Shown here: positions 30,298 to 41,603 of the stretch, piece after piece
Layout: each line of letters opens with the position of its first letter
Numbering within the stretch: position 1 is the stretch's first letter
NCBI GenBank assembly: GCA_030581615.1
Contig: JAKTTT010000057.1
Span: 1-64,000 of the forward strand
DNA from: Alloascoidea africana
Lineage: Eukaryota > Ascomycota > Alloascoideomycetes > Alloascoideales > Alloascoideaceae
Direction of reading: 5' to 3'
DNA: 64,000 nucleotides
The notes under the pieces: generated by a model
Told to the model about the DNA's origin: nothing
What the model saw: the letters and a program-made list of their open reading frames with translations, nothing else
The model's database searches: none
Program-made: the position numbers and the translations under genes

Positions 30298-33200
30298 TCA
30301 GGCAGAAACAACTTTATTGTTGTCGCTGTTACTATTTGCGTCCCCAATTGGAGACTCACTATGTTGTTGACCTTGAATCTGGACTTGTTCCTGGCTTCCT
30401 TTTCTCTGCGTTTGATTATGCGGTCTGCGAATTTTCTGCATCCGAGCCCTGGCACTGGACACTTTATGATGTGTGGGAGATTCATTACTAGGCGAAGAGG
30501 ATGAACGGAGCTCCTTCAGCAAATCTCTAGCGCGTACACTGATATCGGCGCTGTCAAACTCGGCATTGATGGAGGAAGGGGTGGACAAAGTGGGGAGGTG
30601 TTGTCTGTTTGGATCCAAAGTTGCATCTGAAGCGCTGAGGCTTGAATGAGGAGGGGATCCACCAAGAGTTTCTGACAGTCCTGAAGCTGACCCTGGAGTT
30701 GACTCTTTACTTGTTGGATCCAAAAACGATCCGTCTACCCCCGAGGATCTGGCCTTTTGAACATCGATTGTGAGAACATCTCCCGGCATTACTTCCTCAG
30801 ATTTGGAAGAACTTCGAGTTGGAGTAGGAGGCAAATCGGAAATAGAAGCTTTGCTTGTTAAATTCCTCCTACTATCCATCATATGCTTTCGTGCCATTGC
30901 CCTTCTTCTAGCAGATGACGCGTCTGTTTTGGGGCCTTGTGCCTTCAATTTCTCCAAAAGCGTATCCATTACAGCAATGCTCATTCCATCTTTTCCAAGA
31001 TTTAAAGATGATCCTTCACCGGCTCCTCCAGAATTTGCACCGTTCTTGATCTGATCCATTCTCTTGGGTTGTTCTATCATCTTCTTTCTCAATTGATAGG
31101 CACGTTCTTCTTCCTCCTTAATCATATTCTCCTTATTCACACGTCTAAACTCGTTAATGAAATTTGCAAACTTTTGGAAAAAAGAGTTTCGCGTGGTTGA
31201 ATCGGAAGTATCTTCCCCAAAATACCTCATAAGTTTGTCAAATTCTGTCATTGTCGCTTTCAGTAAATCGTCCATAAGCTCACATTTCCTTCTCGCCTCT
31301 GCCAATACGGGTAAAACCTGTGCCAGGACTTTATCCTTTGGGTGAAACTGTGTAGGATCACTCAAATTGCCAATGTCAATAGATTGTTGGGTGTTTTGAA
31401 TAGACCTCATAAATGCTCGACAGTCGTTTTGAACCTGTTCAATTGAAATTTTGGCTGCGGAAACCACATCGGAAAGATCATCCATAACTTGCAACATATC
31501 TGGGAAGTTTCGTCGTACAACTTTCTCAAGATAATGCAAGAAAGTCATACTATTTTTATCATCTTTGGTAAATACAAGTCTCTGTAAAGTGCCCAATTTA
31601 AACCCAGGCGCCTGTTTTGAAGCATCATTCATATAATTACCAACCGTTAAAATAAGGTCAAATATTCCTTTTAACTTTTTCGAGTTGCGAACTGAATCAC
31701 AGGCATTATCAATTGCTCTCAATTTCATCACCAAATCATTATAATCTTTCTCATAATTCGTGATCATCAGAAGAGCACGCATTCGAGATTTCCAATAATG
31801 TTGAAGGTTATAACTCAGCTCAAGATATATTCGATCTGCTCTAGTCAGGTCATCTGGATCTTTATCTGCTTTGTATTCTGCCTTTTTATCACCTCTTTTC
31901 CAATCTGTTGAATAGGGCTCCAAGTTCCTTGCAACGTTATTTGTAATCTCTGTAACTTCATCCTTAGCCAAAAACTCCAATATGTTGTTGTTAGACATGA
32001 TTTGAGGATCACAAGAAAGTATTTTTTCCACCACTTGCTCAACACTTAAACTTGAAAACATGTGTAAATTAATTCCAAACTGTTGGGCAAGATCTCGAGG
32101 AATAAAACTCAATTTCTGATCATCATGAGTCTTTCGAATAATAAATCTCTTGGTCTCCTTGGCTGCAAATATCTTTTCGATTTCACTGAATATACCCTTG
32201 GATTGTAACTTTTGCGCAAGTTCTTTATCTTGTGAATCGGCCCAGAACGTATTGTCCACTGTCTCCAACTTTTCCCAGTGCATTTGTTTCAAGCGCCGCG
32301 TGGGTCTTGGACCGAACTTTGAGGGCTGCGCAAGGTATGGCGAGGGCGATGGCGAGGGAACTGGAGTAGATGCGTTAGAAGGTAATGGGGGTGCTGCTGG
32401 AACACCCGAGCCTGGCAATGGTGGCGGAGGAGGAGGAGGAGGAGGAGAAGCTGTTCCTCCTGGGAAGAACTGGGGAAGAGGAGGAGGCGGTGGTGGTGGA
32501 GCTCCCGGTATAGTCTTTTCATTCCCGTTAACCAAAAACGAGGGAAGTGCTGGGGGAAGAGGGGGAGCATCTGGGGTTTCAATAGTTGGATTAATCGGTT
32601 TGATCTTCTGGGTCAACTCGTTGAGATAACTAGGCGCTCCTGGAGTATCCAAGGTATTGATTGTCACAACTTTGGCTTTTTCAAATACTTTGCCTTGATT
32701 CTTGTATCTATTCTCGAGCTCCGTCAGCGTGGAATCTCCATATTCACCGGATTCTTCAAAGTCAAATCCATCATCATCTTCTTCTTCTTCATCACTGGAT
32801 CCAAAAAGCGAATCAACGTCGTCCGGACCTTGCTTCAATTGTTTAATATCAACAACTTGTTTATCGTCATTATCGAAATCCTTCATAAGTTTATTTCGGA
32901 GTTTTTCAACCGCATCCAACTCCTGTTTTATCCGTTCTCTAACATCAACACCCTCTTGCTCCATTTTTCGCAGTTCTTTTTCAAATTCTGCATCGTCGAG
33001 GGCTCGTATCCTTTCTTTCCCCTTTGTGTTCGAAACATCTTCTTTTGTTGTCTCTTTATCCAATTCACGATTGATGTCATCCATATCAAAGCCAAAATCC
33101 AAAAGATTCCGGTATTCATAGTGTAGCTTTCGAAGTCGTTCATATGCTTCAGAACGCTCTTGTTTCAAAAACTCTTCTCGCTCCTGCTCTCCTTCAAATT

Positions 33201-36015
33201 TAATAATCTCATTGCTATCCAGTTGTAACTCTTTTAGTCTATTCTGTAACTTTTCCAAAGCCTCAAAGTCATGTCTTGTAACTTCGGATTTAACAGGCTT
33301 TATGGTCTTTGTCTTCTTCTTCTTTTTCTTTCTCGTTTTGGGTTTCGGAGGTTGTAGCGTTCTGCGCTCACCTCCTGAATATCGATTAATATCTCCAAAA
33401 TCGCTCATTTCCAATTCTCGTGCTTGGGTCTCTACACTGTCCATCTGATCCCGAAGTTCTCGTAGTCTAAGCGATGGCTGAACCTGAGCATCGTTCCACG
33501 ATCTGCCATCTAACTTATATTCTGCCTTTTTACGAGCAAGTTCCGATCTTAGTTTCATTGATATTGCTTCTCTATCCAAAATATCACTTCTTCTTCTGTC
33601 TTGCACACCCAAATCTGCACCATCATTTACCATGTTGTACAGTTCTCGAATTTGCAATTCGTGATTCTGTTTTTCCTGAATATGGGACTTGGAAAGCTCT
33701 TTGACATCTTCTTGTAGCGATTCGTTCATTCTACGCAGCTTTGCCATGATCTCGTTCTGTTCCTCAATCTCCATGCGTTGTTTGTCTATTACACCTCCAG
33801 TACCTAGACCTAAAAGCTTTGCCATTTCATCTCGCTCAGCCTCTGCTTCCTCAACTTTTCTTGCCGATTCCTTTGCATCGAGCATTGCCCTTTTCGCAAT
33901 ATCATCCGTTTCCATCTTTTCCAACATCCGCTGTAAAGAGATATCCAGTGTGGTTTGGAGTCCGGAATCCGGACTAATCTTTTGCATTACAACTCCGGAA
34001 ATTATGCCATCAAGTAGCCTAAACATCCGAGCGCGTATATGCTCACTTGGTTCCTGTCTCAACAACATCAAGTGCTGGATTGTGGATAGGAAATAGGACT
34101 CTTCTTCAGTGTTTTTAACCCTGTTCCAGAGATTTTGTACCACACCTACTGGATCGTGCAAGTCGCCGATTTGTTCCATCTCTTCCATCTTTATAAAATC
34201 CTCGTAATCGATAGCTGCATTCTCATCGTATTTTTCCGTTTCTTCCTCGATCATTCTATTCCCCAAGATTTGCATCTTTGTAACAATTCGCGCAAGACCA
34301 CATGCTTCCAATTGAGATCGCAAATGTATTCGAACACGGATATCAGAGGTGCACAGTATGATTGTATTCACAAGAAGCATTGTTGAAACACAGTACTCTA
34401 TGATTTGACTGTCGCTTATGCCTCGAAGCTCATCACTGACTCCTACAAGAGACCCCATTGTTCCTCTCCCATCTAAAGTTTTTTCCACTGATTCAAGCCA
34501 GTACTGGAACCGCTCAACGCCGCCTGTATAGTTTCTCAAAAGCTCCATTGCACCAAGAACCTGGCTGTATCCGTTTTTCGATTCATCCCAATGGGTCAAG
34601 AAAATGTACATTTCACTGACGAGTTTCCGCGTTGCCAAACGTGGAGAAACAAGTGAAAGTGCAAGAGCAGGAACGCATTTCTTCATCTTTAGGGCATTCT
34701 CTGCACCTTCTGCAATGTTCAAAATTGCCTTGATACACCGCACGATAAAGCCTTCTCGATCCATCACTTCTTCAGACTTTTGCTTAGTCCTCTCATTCAA
34801 ATGTTGGAGAATTGTACACAGTGCAATCAGGCCCTGTGCATCGATAAACTTTCTAACCCATCCAATATGTTCTGTCCTTAGCGAAACCCAAAGGTTGTTC
34901 AACTGTTGATTGGTTATTGAGTTGTCGACGATTTTCATCACGTACCAATCCGGATTCACCATTATGCTCTCCTTCTGCTGCGAGAGTTTCAGCGACGCCA
35001 GGGCATCTTGATGAACAAGCATCCATTTTTTGTTTATCGGATACTGTTGCATGTCTCGACGGGCGGATTCTGGGAGAGACCGGAAATTCCGTTTCTTCAT
35101 GAGTTCGCTAAACATTTTTTCAATCATTTTTTCGTCTCTAGGCATTTCCAGGGAAAAGTCGTGGATTGATGCGGGGCTCTTCGAACTTGGGTGGTTATGT
35201 GTGTTTGGAGTTTGCTGGGACATTACGAGTGGTATTGGGGCACTGATCATCTTGTTGGAGGTCTTTGACTTGGAGGAGCTTCTTGTGGAGGAGCTGAGCT
35301 TATCCAAGGGCAGTGGACGGTTTGCTTCTTGGCCCAGCGGCGTGTGCAGGCTGTCGGAAATAATATTATTAGCGCCCGGTCTGTCATTCCGCAGCATGCT
35401 TTCGTCCAGATTGTGGGTCGAAGAATCGGAAACTAATGAATGTTGGGATTTCGATGAGTAGAGTGAAGGCGCTCGTTTGTCGCCGCCGTATCGCGAGAAT
35501 TGCAGGTCAGGAGATGAGGTTGAAGTGGTCGAATACAGCGTGTCTGTTTTGCGCGTTTTGGGGAGATGTGGGTGATTTATCGAGACTGGTGTTTTGGGAG
35601 AGAAAGACATGCCCTCCGGGGGTATTGGTATCGGTCCAGATATGTTCATGATGGATATCGATGCGCCGCCTGCGCTGCCATTGGAATGGCTTCGCGAGCT
35701 GGGCTTGGAACCGGTGTTGGCAGTGTTGAGCACTGGCGGCGAGGAAGGAAGAGGAGGAGCCCCATTCCCGCTGCCAAAGGAGCTGGAGCCGCTTTTCGAG
35801 GAGGATGTGAACCTTCGGAATCCGTTTGCAAAGAGCGAGCCTGCTGTCGAGATGGATCTGTGGTGCGAGGGATCCGGCAGAGGCACCTGCTCGTGGTCTT
35901 CGTTTGTGCTGGACGAGGAGGAACGCGAAGAGCTGGTGAGCCACGAGGAGCTTGTGGAGGTCGAGTACGAGTCCGTGGAGGACGGCGTGGCACTGGACGA
36001 GGCGAGCCGTTTCAT
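30298..36015 (-). CDS. BNI1: Formin Bni1
   Basis: 1905 residues (S. cerevisiae Bni1 is 1953). It nucleates actin cables at the bud tip as part of the polarisome and acts downstream of Cdc42 and Rho1. After a Ser-rich disordered N-terminus (1-285) come the GTPase-binding and FH3 regions (about 290-700, starting EMPRDEKMIEKMFSEL), long coiled coils (about 740-1120), the FH1 segment near 1145-1215 with PPPPPPP and PPPPPPPPP runs that bind profilin, and FH2 (about 1235-1645; RRLKQMHWEKLE, GNYMNDASKQAPGFKLGTL). The autoregulatory DAD core VMDTLLEKLKAQG with a following basic stretch (ARRRAMARKHMM) is near 1680. All parts of an autoinhibited formin are present. Confidence 0.97.
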   Translation of the reverse strand: MKRLASSSATPSSTDSYSTSTSSSWLTSSSRSSSSSTNEDHEQVPLPDPSHHRSISTAGSLFANGFRRFTSSSKSGSSSFGSGNGAPPLPSSPPVLNTANTGSKPSSRSHSNGSAGGASISIMNISGPIPIPPEGMSFSPKTPVSINHPHLPKTRKTDTLYSTTSTSSPDLQFSRYGGDKRAPSLYSSKSQHSLVSDSSTHNLDESMLRNDRPGANNIISDSLHTPLGQEANRPLPLDKLSSSTRSSSKSKTSNKMISAPIPLVMSQQTPNTHNHPSSKSPASIHDFSLEMPRDEKMIEKMFSELMKKRNFRSLPESARRDMQQYPINKKWMLVHQDALASLKLSQQKESIMVNPDWYVMKIVDNSITNQQLNNLWVSLRTEHIGWVRKFIDAQGLIALCTILQHLNERTKQKSEEVMDREGFIVRCIKAILNIAEGAENALKMKKCVPALALSLVSPRLATRKLVSEMYIFLTHWDESKNGYSQVLGAMELLRNYTGGVERFQYWLESVEKTLDGRGTMGSLVGVSDELRGISDSQIIEYCVSTMLLVNTIILCTSDIRVRIHLRSQLEACGLARIVTKMQILGNRMIEEETEKYDENAAIDYEDFIKMEEMEQIGDLHDPVGVVQNLWNRVKNTEEESYFLSTIQHLMLLRQEPSEHIRARMFRLLDGIISGVVMQKISPDSGLQTTLDISLQRMLEKMETDDIAKRAMLDAKESARKVEEAEAERDEMAKLLGLGTGGVIDKQRMEIEEQNEIMAKLRRMNESLQEDVKELSKSHIQEKQNHELQIRELYNMVNDGADLGVQDRRRSDILDREAISMKLRSELARKKAEYKLDGRSWNDAQVQPSLRLRELRDQMDSVETQARELEMSDFGDINRYSGGERRTLQPPKPKTRKKKKKKTKTIKPVKSEVTRHDFEALEKLQNRLKELQLDSNEIIKFEGEQEREEFLKQERSEAYERLRKLHYEYRNLLDFGFDMDDINRELDKETTKEDVSNTKGKERIRALDDAEFEKELRKMEQEGVDVRERIKQELDAVEKLRNKLMKDFDNDDKQVVDIKQLKQGPDDVDSLFGSSDEEEEDDDGFDFEESGEYGDSTLTELENRYKNQGKVFEKAKVVTINTLDTPGAPSYLNELTQKIKPINPTIETPDAPPLPPALPSFLVNGNEKTIPGAPPPPPPPLPQFFPGGTASPPPPPPPPPLPGSGVPAAPPLPSNASTPVPSPSPSPYLAQPSKFGPRPTRRLKQMHWEKLETVDNTFWADSQDKELAQKLQSKGIFSEIEKIFAAKETKRFIIRKTHDDQKLSFIPRDLAQQFGINLHMFSSLSVEQVVEKILSCDPQIMSNNNILEFLAKDEVTEITNNVARNLEPYSTDWKRGDKKAEYKADKDPDDLTRADRIYLELSYNLQHYWKSRMRALLMITNYEKDYNDLVMKLRAIDNACDSVRNSKKLKGIFDLILTVGNYMNDASKQAPGFKLGTLQRLVFTKDDKNSMTFLHYLEKVVRRNFPDMLQVMDDLSDVVSAAKISIEQVQNDCRAFMRSIQNTQQSIDIGNLSDPTQFHPKDKVLAQVLPVLAEARRKCELMDDLLKATMTEFDKLMRYFGEDTSDSTTRNSFFQKFANFINEFRRVNKENMIKEEEERAYQLRKKMIEQPKRMDQIKNGANSGGAGEGSSLNLGKDGMSIAVMDTLLEKLKAQGPKTDASSARRRAMARKHMMDSRRNLTSKASISDLPPTPTRSSSKSEEVMPGDVLTIDVQKARSSGVDGSFLDPTSKESTPGSASGLSETLGGSPPHSSLSASDATLDPNRQHLPTLSTPSSINAEFDSADISVRARDLLKELRSSSSPSNESPTHHKVSSARARMQKIRRPHNQTQRKGSQEQVQIQGQQHSESPIGDANSNSDNNKVVSA

Positions 36016-36821
36016 GATGTTGGCGCTTGGTACTTACTGGCCTTGTCTCTTGATCTCAGAGTTGTTATCCCTGCTAGTCAAGGAGCAGATGATGGTTTGG
36101 TTCTGGCGTGCAAAGAAGCTGGAACGAGACCGGTTGAACGCGAGCGAGCCTGTTTTTGTATGGGGGCCGGGACTGGGAGCCGTTCCATCCAACGCGAGAG
36201 AGGATTGTGTTTGAGGTTCGAGGTTTGAGGCCGAGGGATCAGAGACCAGAGACCAGATGGAGGAGAGACAGAAGAGCAGTGCTGGGCTCGAGAGCTGGGT
36301 CTCGAGAGTGAGCTGGCCGCCCTCAAAAGAAAGCATGCCGGCCATTTTGGCTTTTGGCTTTTGGCTTTTTTCGTTAAGAGGCCATTTTTCCCCCTTCATT
36401 CCAGCTCTAGACCCCGGAACATACTAATAGCCTATTTGGTCCTCGATTGGGAAACCTTAATGCCTCGCCGGTATAAATGCGATTTTCCATCCAGCGGCCT
36501 GCCAGGCTGTTTTCCCCCCTTCTCGGGCTCTTACAGGCCTCGCGATGTGTCAAACGGGCGCTGCGTCGCTGCGTCGCTGGTTCGCTGGTTCGCGGCCTGA
36601 GGCAGAGCCAGATAAGCATTTTGGTGCTTGTACCAAGTAAAGAACTCTCTCCAATTCATTTGACGTACATAAAAGCGAACAGTACGATACGATACACACT
36701 ACTCAAGATACGAAATAACGAAAAGAAACATTCCACATCCACCATCTATATCGTATTGTAGAGAACAAGAGTAGGAACATCAAAGAAGCCATCCATCATT
36801 TACCCATTCTGTAAGCAGCCA
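36016..36821. other. BNI1 promoter and UBP3 3' region
   Basis: Moderately GC-rich with a triple TTTTGGC repeat at about 36347-36370 and GC-rich DNA around 36465-36600. Open frames here are on the wrong strands or are upstream extensions of nothing recognisable. No gene. Confidence 0.55.
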
Positions 36822-39231
36822 TCAGTTTATTTGCTGGTAGAACAGGATATATGCGCTTTTACCGTCTTCGTCATTACCATACTGCTTCTTCCTCCCGCCA
36901 CTTGCACCATTCTGAACTGGCGAGTTGGAATGGAGTCCCGAGGGGAGTGATATGCCGACATCTTGATCTTTTAAGTGTTGGACGCTTGTGTCGTCTATTC
37001 TTATCCAGGTTTGTTCGCTGCTCTTGTCTCCGCTTTTGGAAGTTGACGGGCTGGCCACATCAGCTGTATAATGGCCGCCTTCTGTTGATAGACCATGATG
37101 GTAAACGACTCCAATCAAGTTGTAGTCTCTAGAAAGTGAGGATGGATCGGATGACAACAATTGCTGAGACTGCGACACGTGTCTAGTATGGGTTTGAGAA
37201 AAGGAAGAATATGATGAACTTCTTGAATGTTGCTTTGCGTTACCCACTTTCAGCTCTGCTTGTGCCTGTGCTTCTAACTGTGCTTCTCGTTTCCTATACA
37301 GATGTCTCTTGGATTCGGTTAAACAGTTTAAAGGTATTGTCAACTTTTTGGAAAACCCAATCTTCTTTGTCAGTTTCTCAACCTGTCCAACTCCGAATGA
37401 ATCATAAAGATCGTGGGTAAAGCCATTTTTAGTAGCGCCATTGTCCTGTAAATGTTCAAGGTTCCCAGTAGTTGATGCTCCAAGCACGCCGTTTCCATTT
37501 CCATTTCCATTTCCATTCAAATTCAAATTCACATTTCCATTGCTTGTTGCATAGGCATTTGTTGTATACCGAAATCTTTTCAAATGGATAATTAGAACCT
37601 TTGGCAGCTTGTCGATAAAATTTTGCTTGGTGGCTTGTACAGTATCACCACTGACAGATTTGTAAGGAAGCGATTCGGGTGTGCTTAAAAGTTCAAAGGC
37701 ATCCTCGATGGTTTGACAGGAGGGGTCCGAAATATCCAATTGTACGTGTTGAAAAGGATCAAGCGTTATGCTTTTGGTCTCACCTCCAACTCCAGATTTT
37801 TTCGCTTTTCTACCCTGGGTATTATTTGGACCCCCAGATTTGGGAACATCCAAAACTGATCTAAATTGACCACCGAAAATGCTCGTGATTGGCGATTGCT
37901 CGATAGAAACCGTTCTTTTTAAAGAAACAGTCTTCTTTTTCCCAACTTCATGCCAGCCATCGCTATCTTCTTCTTCCTCTTCTTCCTCTTCCGTGCTTGT
38001 ATTCTTCTTGTTAGAAGATGATCGTTTTAAATTCGCAATTTCTGTATTTTGAGAATACATGTTCTTGAAAGCATCAAATTCGACATCGGGGATTTGTTTA
38101 ATTGTTTCAACAAGCTCCTCATGAAGTCCATCTAAAAGATATCCGAGAAACTCTTCAGCGTCCTCTTGTTGACCCCATTTCAAATGTGAGAAACGATAAT
38201 TCTCACAGAGTGCTCTGTAAAGACGCTCTGGCGTGATTGCATCTGCAAAATCGCACTGTTCATCCTGAAACTGTTGGGACTGAGGCTGCTGCTGCTGCTG
38301 TTGTTGCTGTTGCTGTTGCTGTTGCTGCTGTTGTTGTGACTTTTGTTTTCTTCCAACACTTCCATTCGCTTTCCCATTGATTGATATCATAGAAGATGGC
38401 ATTCGGAACTCTTCTATAAACTCCAACAATGCTCTGGTCAAGGGAGTCGAAACTGTGTATTTGGATATGTCCACAAACAGATTGTAAAAAGGAATACAGT
38501 AGAGTAAAGCCTGTAAAATTGCATTCATGAAACAAATGTTGCCAGTATTGGTCAGGCCTCTAGGTTTGAAAAAATTGCCTGTTATCTGAAGCAAAGAAGA
38601 CTGAGGTTTAAGATACATGTTTCGAAGTAATGCAATTCCGAGATGCTGGAAGGTTGGAATTTGAGCCGAAGTCACTATAATACTGGAATTTGAATTTGAA
38701 TTTGAATTTGAAGATGCTGAAGTTGTGGATGAAGCAGACTTGGAAGCAGAAGAAGATGTTTCTGACGTACTACTGCTATTTTCATGGGCTGATGCTTGGG
38801 AAGAAAAAGGTTGCGATGTCGACGATGATGGAGATATCGATGCAGGAGTAGAGTTGGAGGTTTGTTGTTCTGGCTGAGTTGGTGTGTGGCTGCTCTTCTG
38901 CGATTTGTCAGCCTTTGACTTTGGAGAATTTAATTTTATCTGATCTGCCCACGTCAGAACTTTGGGTTTGGAAGGTTTGGTGGGTGTGGTGGTTGGGAGA
39001 TTTTTCGATTCTATCTCCTGCTTCGTCTCATGTGAAAGAGATTTCTCTTGTGATGGTGGTATTTCTGATGCAGATGATGACGGCGTTTCTGGGTGGGAAT
39101 CGTTGGTGCTAATGGGAGTAGATTTTTCGCTCTCTGTGGCTAAGCTTTTCTCTTCCGTTGTTTTCTCTTTACTCTGCTCTTGCCCATTTTTCAGTATGAC
39201 TTCTTTGTCTTTTTGCTGCTGTTGCTGCTGC

Positions 39232-39264
<33 letters not shown>

Positions 39265-39464
39265 AATCGCTTTTGTTGCCGTAAAGCTCGTTCTTTTCTC
39301 TGTTGTATGACAAACTGCCGTCGTTGCCGTCTAAACTCTTCAAACTCTTCTTTATTTGTTCCAAAGTAACAAGGAAGAAATGACTACACATTTTTTTGGT
39401 TATTTTGATTTCAACAAAAAAGGAACAGACTGGAAATTACAAGACTTACCTGTGGCAAGCTCAT
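36822..39464 (-). CDS. UBP3: Ubiquitin-specific protease Ubp3, one intron
   Basis: Exons 39450-39464 and 36822-39383; intron 39384-39449 (66 nt; donor GTAAGT, acceptor TGTAG). The first exon gives only MSLPQ; the protein is 858 residues (S. cerevisiae 912). The N-terminal half is low-complexity: EEFEEFRRQRRQFV, two polyglutamine tracts (about 39212-39263 and 38283-38340), Ser-rich stretches and TWADQIK. The protease domain starts near residue 280: Cys box GLTNTGNICFMNAILQALLYC with C289 as nucleophile, QQEDAEEFLGYLLD, FGGQFRSVLDVP, the His box STEGGHYTADV, and a C-terminal AYILFYQQIN. Ubp3 with Bre5 deubiquitinates COPII/COPI subunits and ribosomes for ribophagy. A GTG at 38675 is inside this frame and is not the start. 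Confidence 0.92.
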
Positions 39465-39825
39465 GATTGAAATTTTCTTCTCTGCTTCTTTCTCTTCTTT
39501 TAAGATAGATAAACTTTAAACGGCCGGTTCGGTACAAGTGGGAAAAAGGGAAATTATGCTTGTTCAGGAAATAGAAACGTGTATGATAGGAGGAGTGGAT
39601 CGCCTGGACTAGGGACGTTGTTGTTGAGTCAGTATGGAGCGAGAGAGAAATTGAGAGAAGGGTGAAGCTGAGAGGGAGGGAAGGAAGGGGGTGTAAAAAT
39701 TTACGCATGGGCCAATAAAGTTTGGCCGGGGGCTCTGGACGCATAAAGGATTTGATACCAACATCTCAAAGATTTCTACCACTATATCGAGACTTTCCAG
39801 CAACAACAGCATGATGGGCTACGTG
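39465..39825. other. UBP3 promoter and aminotransferase 3' region
   Basis: Both flanking genes are on the minus strand. Pyrimidine/purine-biased tract at 39630-39690. No gene recognised. Confidence 0.6.
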
Positions 39826-41365
39826 CTACTCTGCGACGGGGCGTCCGTTCGCGACTGCCGGCGGCCGAAGAAGGTCGTTGATGGCCCCGGCCCAGATGCG
39901 GACGGCCCTGTCTATCTCGTCGGTCTCCAACCACGAGATACTGAGCCGGACGCTTTGACGGCCCCAGTGTCGGGTGTCGTTGGAGACCTCGAACTCGTCG
40001 CCGTTGGCCAGAATGAGCCCTCGCTGCTCGGCCAGCTTGCAAACGTCCCAGGCCGTTACGCCCAGGTTGGCAGGCAACGAGACCCAGAGAAAGTACCCTC
40101 CATGGCCTCCTTCCACAGAGGTGCCTGCCGGGAGATGCTCTGCAATCGCTTTACGGAGGTGTAGCACACGCTGGGAATATGTAGCAATAAGATTGGAGAT
40201 TATGGGCTCGATCATCCCTTCTCTTATCATGGTGCCCACAATCATGGAGTTGAGTTGAGAAGGAGAGCCTCCGGACTTGTTGGCACCTCCAATAGCAAAC
40301 AGCTTCGTAAGATATGGAGTGGCTGTCTCCTGCCAGCCCACTCGTAGTCCTGGACCAAGCAGCTTGGAAAATGTGAGGTTGCTTACGGTGTTGCCTGTGG
40401 GCAAGTCTGGGTTTTCGGGGTCTCTTGTGATTGTTTCTGCATCCAAAGTCACAAACCGCTTTACGGGATAGTTTTCAGATTTTGAAGAATGTAGATACGC
40501 CGGAGTCTCGTAATGCAACAGATCATAAACATCGTCGCTTATGATTAGCATGTCGTATTTCCGGGCAAGCTGTAGCAATCTTTTTCTTGTTTCAAGAGTG
40601 TAGATGCCTCCTCTTGGATTCGAATAAGAGGGCACTGTGTATATCACATAGCGATAAATCTTCTTCACGGGCCTATCAGGGTCATCAATACTTTCAAAGA
40701 GTTCATGCCCACCTATTTTCCGATCCACATCTCCTGGGTTATGACCAGGATTGGACGGCTCAGCGGTTTTGTCCAGCTCCTCCAGCTTCTTTTCCAGAAA
40801 GTCCAGCTCAACATGTCCATTCGGCCCTTCGTCAATAGCCGTCAGCTTCCCTCCAAACCCGGCGTCGTAAAACGTTGCATTGATAAGATAGTATGTTGGA
40901 GATATAATAAACGCTTGTCTTGTGTAAGTATACGGGTTGGTTGTCTGGGCCAAGATGTTCATAATTCCATAACTGGCTCCACCAGTGAGACATATGCGAT
41001 CACTAAAAGACATTCGACAATGGTTAGATTCGCTTGTCGCATATTTATTGGAATTTCAAATAACAATCACAGAACATAATCTCTTAGAACAGATTTCTCC
41101 ATACGGCAATCAAATCTGATATAGTGTCCAATACTCACGGGTCAATCTCTTCTGTCTCGCCATATACTTTCTGGCTCCATTTGGCTATCTCAGTTCTAAC
41201 CCATAGAGCACCCATGTCGCTTCCATAAGTTAACGGATGTCTATCACTATTGTTAAGATCGCTGTCTCGGTTTTCGGCACCGAGAAGTATCTGCGTAGCC
41301 TCCAACACTTGCGCAGTCGGCAATAGTCGATTAGTAGGATGTCCTTTGAAAAAGCTCAGAACCAT
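39826..41365 (-). CDS. PLP-dependent aminotransferase (YER152C-like), one intron
   Basis: Exons 41139-41365 and 39826-41002; intron 41003-41138 (136 nt; donor GTGAGT, branch TCTAAC, acceptor TTTTAG). The spliced protein is 467 residues. Exon 1 encodes NFFKGHP-like VLSFFKGHPTNRLLP and DRHPLTYGSDMGALWVR; the junction restores EIDPDRICLTGGASYGIMNI, closely matching S. cerevisiae Yer152c (443 residues), reported to act on 2-aminoadipate. Fold type I features: YTVPSYSNPRG, IISDDVYDLL, and the Schiff-base lysine K289 in LTFSKLLGPGLRVGW. Cytosolic, as no targeting signal is visible. Substrate could be aromatic or 2-aminoadipate; I cannot choose. The gene shares a 238-bp divergent promoter with the membrane protein gene at 41604. 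Confidence 0.9.
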
Positions 41366-41603
41366 TTTCTCGCTCTTCTATCTCCTTATAGAAAATACAG
41401 TAATATCGATGTACAGAGAAGCTGGAAATGTGGAGGTTTGCAAAGATTTGGTTCATTTCATCGTAATATTCATCTTATCACGTGCGGCGGTTGAGTTCAT
41501 TAAGAAAAAGGTTATGAGCCTTGTGCCTTATCACCAAAAGGACCAGTTTTGCTAGAAATCGTGCCGTTCGTCGTTGATTTTTTTGCCAGGAGAGAGTTCC
41601 ACA
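41366..41603. promoter_or_regulatory. Divergent promoter with CACGTG
   Basis: 238 bases between the aminotransferase (minus) and the unknown membrane gene (plus). CACGTG at 41479-41484 sits near the middle and could serve both genes. Confidence 0.5.

Noticed and set aside
35594-36214. 206- and 220-codon plus-strand frames at the BNI1 5' end
   Set aside because: Antisense to the Ser-rich BNI1 N-terminus and its promoter; no known family.
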